From Albidovulum marisflavi (GTDB taxonomy: Bacteria > Pseudomonadota > Alphaproteobacteria > Rhodobacterales > Rhodobacteraceae): a DNA stretch of 64,000 bases. Shown in pieces: positions 63,350 through 64,000 of this stretch. Within the stretch, counting starts at the first letter, position 1, and each line of letters opens with the position of its first letter. The position numbers were made by a program, and so were the translations under genes. The notes beneath the pieces are model-generated. The model was not told where the DNA came from. It did no database searches and saw only the letters and a list, made by a program, of their open reading frames with translations. The stretch covers positions 310,001-374,000 of the forward strand of contig NZ_JAOWKY010000003.1 in assembly GCF_025751435.1 (NCBI RefSeq). The letters run 5' to 3'.

Positions 63350-64000
63350 ATGTTCTACAGACCCAAGACCGCGCAGGCTACGCGCATCAGCCGCCGCCGG
63401 TTCCTCGAACTTGGCGGCTATGGCGCCACCATGCTGGGCACCGGATCTCTGGCTGTCGGCCTGAACTCCACGATCATGTCCACGCCCGTCCAGGCGGCGT
63501 CTTCGGACGAGGCGAAGTGGAAGCAGTACGCCGGCTCGAAGCTGACCTTCCTGTCGGAGAACACGCCCCCGTCCTTCGCGATCCGCGACAACATCAAGGC
63601 CTTTTACGATCTGACCGGGATCGAGGTCGAGATCCTGACCGACGACCTGCCGGTCGTGCAGCAGAAATGCGGGATCGACCTGCGCTCGGGCAAGTCGGAC
63701 TACACGCTCCAGTACGTTCAGGACAAACCGATCGGTTCGCCCTTCGCCGATTTCTACGTCGACCTCTCGAAGATGTTCGGCGACGAGACCCTGCCGCAGG
63801 ATATGGAAGGCTACGGCGACGACGCCTGGTTCGAGAACTTCCTGTCGGCCTGCGGCCGCTTCTACTCGGGCGAGAAGATCATCGCGCTGCCCTATGACGC
63901 GGCGATCGCGGTCACTTTCTTCCGCCAGGACCTGTTCGAGAAGCACACCAAGGACTTCGAGGCCGAATACGGCTACCGCCTGGAATATAACGCCGACAGC
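63350..64000 (+). CDS. Tat-exported extracellular solute-binding protein (ABC type), cut by the right edge
   Basis: First 217 codons of a periplasmic binding protein. The N-terminus carries a twin-arginine signal (SRRRFLELGG, then a hydrophobic stretch, then TPVQAAS as likely cleavage site). The mature part has KLTFLSENTPPSFAIRDNIK and IIALPYDAAIAVTFFRQDLF, the pattern of family 1 (sugar or polyol) binding proteins. CAGGGAGAG precedes ATG 63350. The rest of the transporter would lie beyond the window. Ligand unknown. Confidence 0.9.
   Translation, partial: MFYRPKTAQATRISRRRFLELGGYGATMLGTGSLAVGLNSTIMSTPVQAASSDEAKWKQYAGSKLTFLSENTPPSFAIRDNIKAFYDLTGIEVEILTDDLPVVQQKCGIDLRSGKSDYTLQYVQDKPIGSPFADFYVDLSKMFGDETLPQDMEGYGDDAWFENFLSACGRFYSGEKIIALPYDAAIAVTFFRQDLFEKHTKDFEAEYGYRLEYNADS

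Overview
The window is 64 kb of GC-rich chromosome from an alphaproteobacterium, most likely a member of the Rhodobacteraceae/Roseobacter group. Support comes from the NDUFA12–MlaD–DUF2155–Aat–AccCB gene order, TauR-type MocR regulators, a SoeABC sulfite dehydrogenase, PreTA with a RutR-like regulator, and several TRAP/ABC uptake systems next to LysR or GntR regulators. I read about 64 protein-coding genes, one of them cut by the right edge, and two decayed gene remnants. I saw no rRNA, tRNA, CRISPR array, transposase, integrase or phage gene. Long ORFs antisense to these genes were treated as shadows.

Layout. 0.1–3.4 kb: carA and a two-domain glycosyltransferase with a CtrA-like box in front of it. 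3.4–8 kb: taurine locus 1, ackA–xsc, divergent from a MocR/TauR-like regulator. 8–13 kb: a LysR regulator, an MmgE/PrpD protein and a dimethylglycine-dehydrogenase-like flavoenzyme. 13–19.6 kb: an HpcH/HpaI aldolase, type II dehydroquinase, two FCD-GntR regulators, a TRAP transporter and a shikimate/quinate dehydrogenase, which look like one catabolic cluster. 19.7–22.7 kb: a type I secretion ABC protein with degenerate ATPase residues, plus its membrane fusion protein. 22.7–24.3 kb: Lrp regulator and leucine-dehydrogenase-type enzyme. 24.4–26.8 kb: small metal-related and secreted proteins, a low-molecular-weight tyrosine phosphatase and rpmB. 27–28.6 kb: a cobalt-type nitrile hydratase with its activator. 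28.6–36.1 kb: taurine locus 2, tpa, a second MocR and soeABC. 36.1–44.5 kb: Na/Pi symporter, LysR, a polyamine-type ABC transporter and an aldehyde dehydrogenase. 44.5–48.2 kb: CbiX-like chelatase and modABC with a ModE-like regulator. 48.3–51.1 kb: two tandem amidases. 51.3–57.3 kb: clpP, clpX and the conserved NDUFA12–mlaD–DUF2155–aat–accCB block. 57.5–60.9 kb: preTA and rutR. 61–62.8 kb: DUF1127 protein, LysR, then decayed thiC and thiD pieces. 62.8–64 kb: a regulatory region and the start of a Tat-exported solute-binding protein.

How it fits together. The two taurine loci, 22 kb apart, together encode a route from taurine to sulfoacetaldehyde (Tpa), then to acetyl phosphate and sulfite (Xsc), with AckA using acetyl phosphate and SoeABC oxidising sulfite to sulfate. 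ModABC would supply molybdenum to SoeA. Each locus has its own MocR regulator, and CTGGAC-type direct repeats spaced 22–23 bp lie at three places consistent with a shared regulon. No taurine importer, Pta or sulfate exporter is visible here.

The most interesting points are the paired MocR/operator arrangement, the ATPase-degenerate secretion protein, the CtrA-like box before the GspE-N/GT2 protein, and the thiD remnant whose frame is broken by a three-copy heptamer. I did not find a clearly new defence or mobile system.
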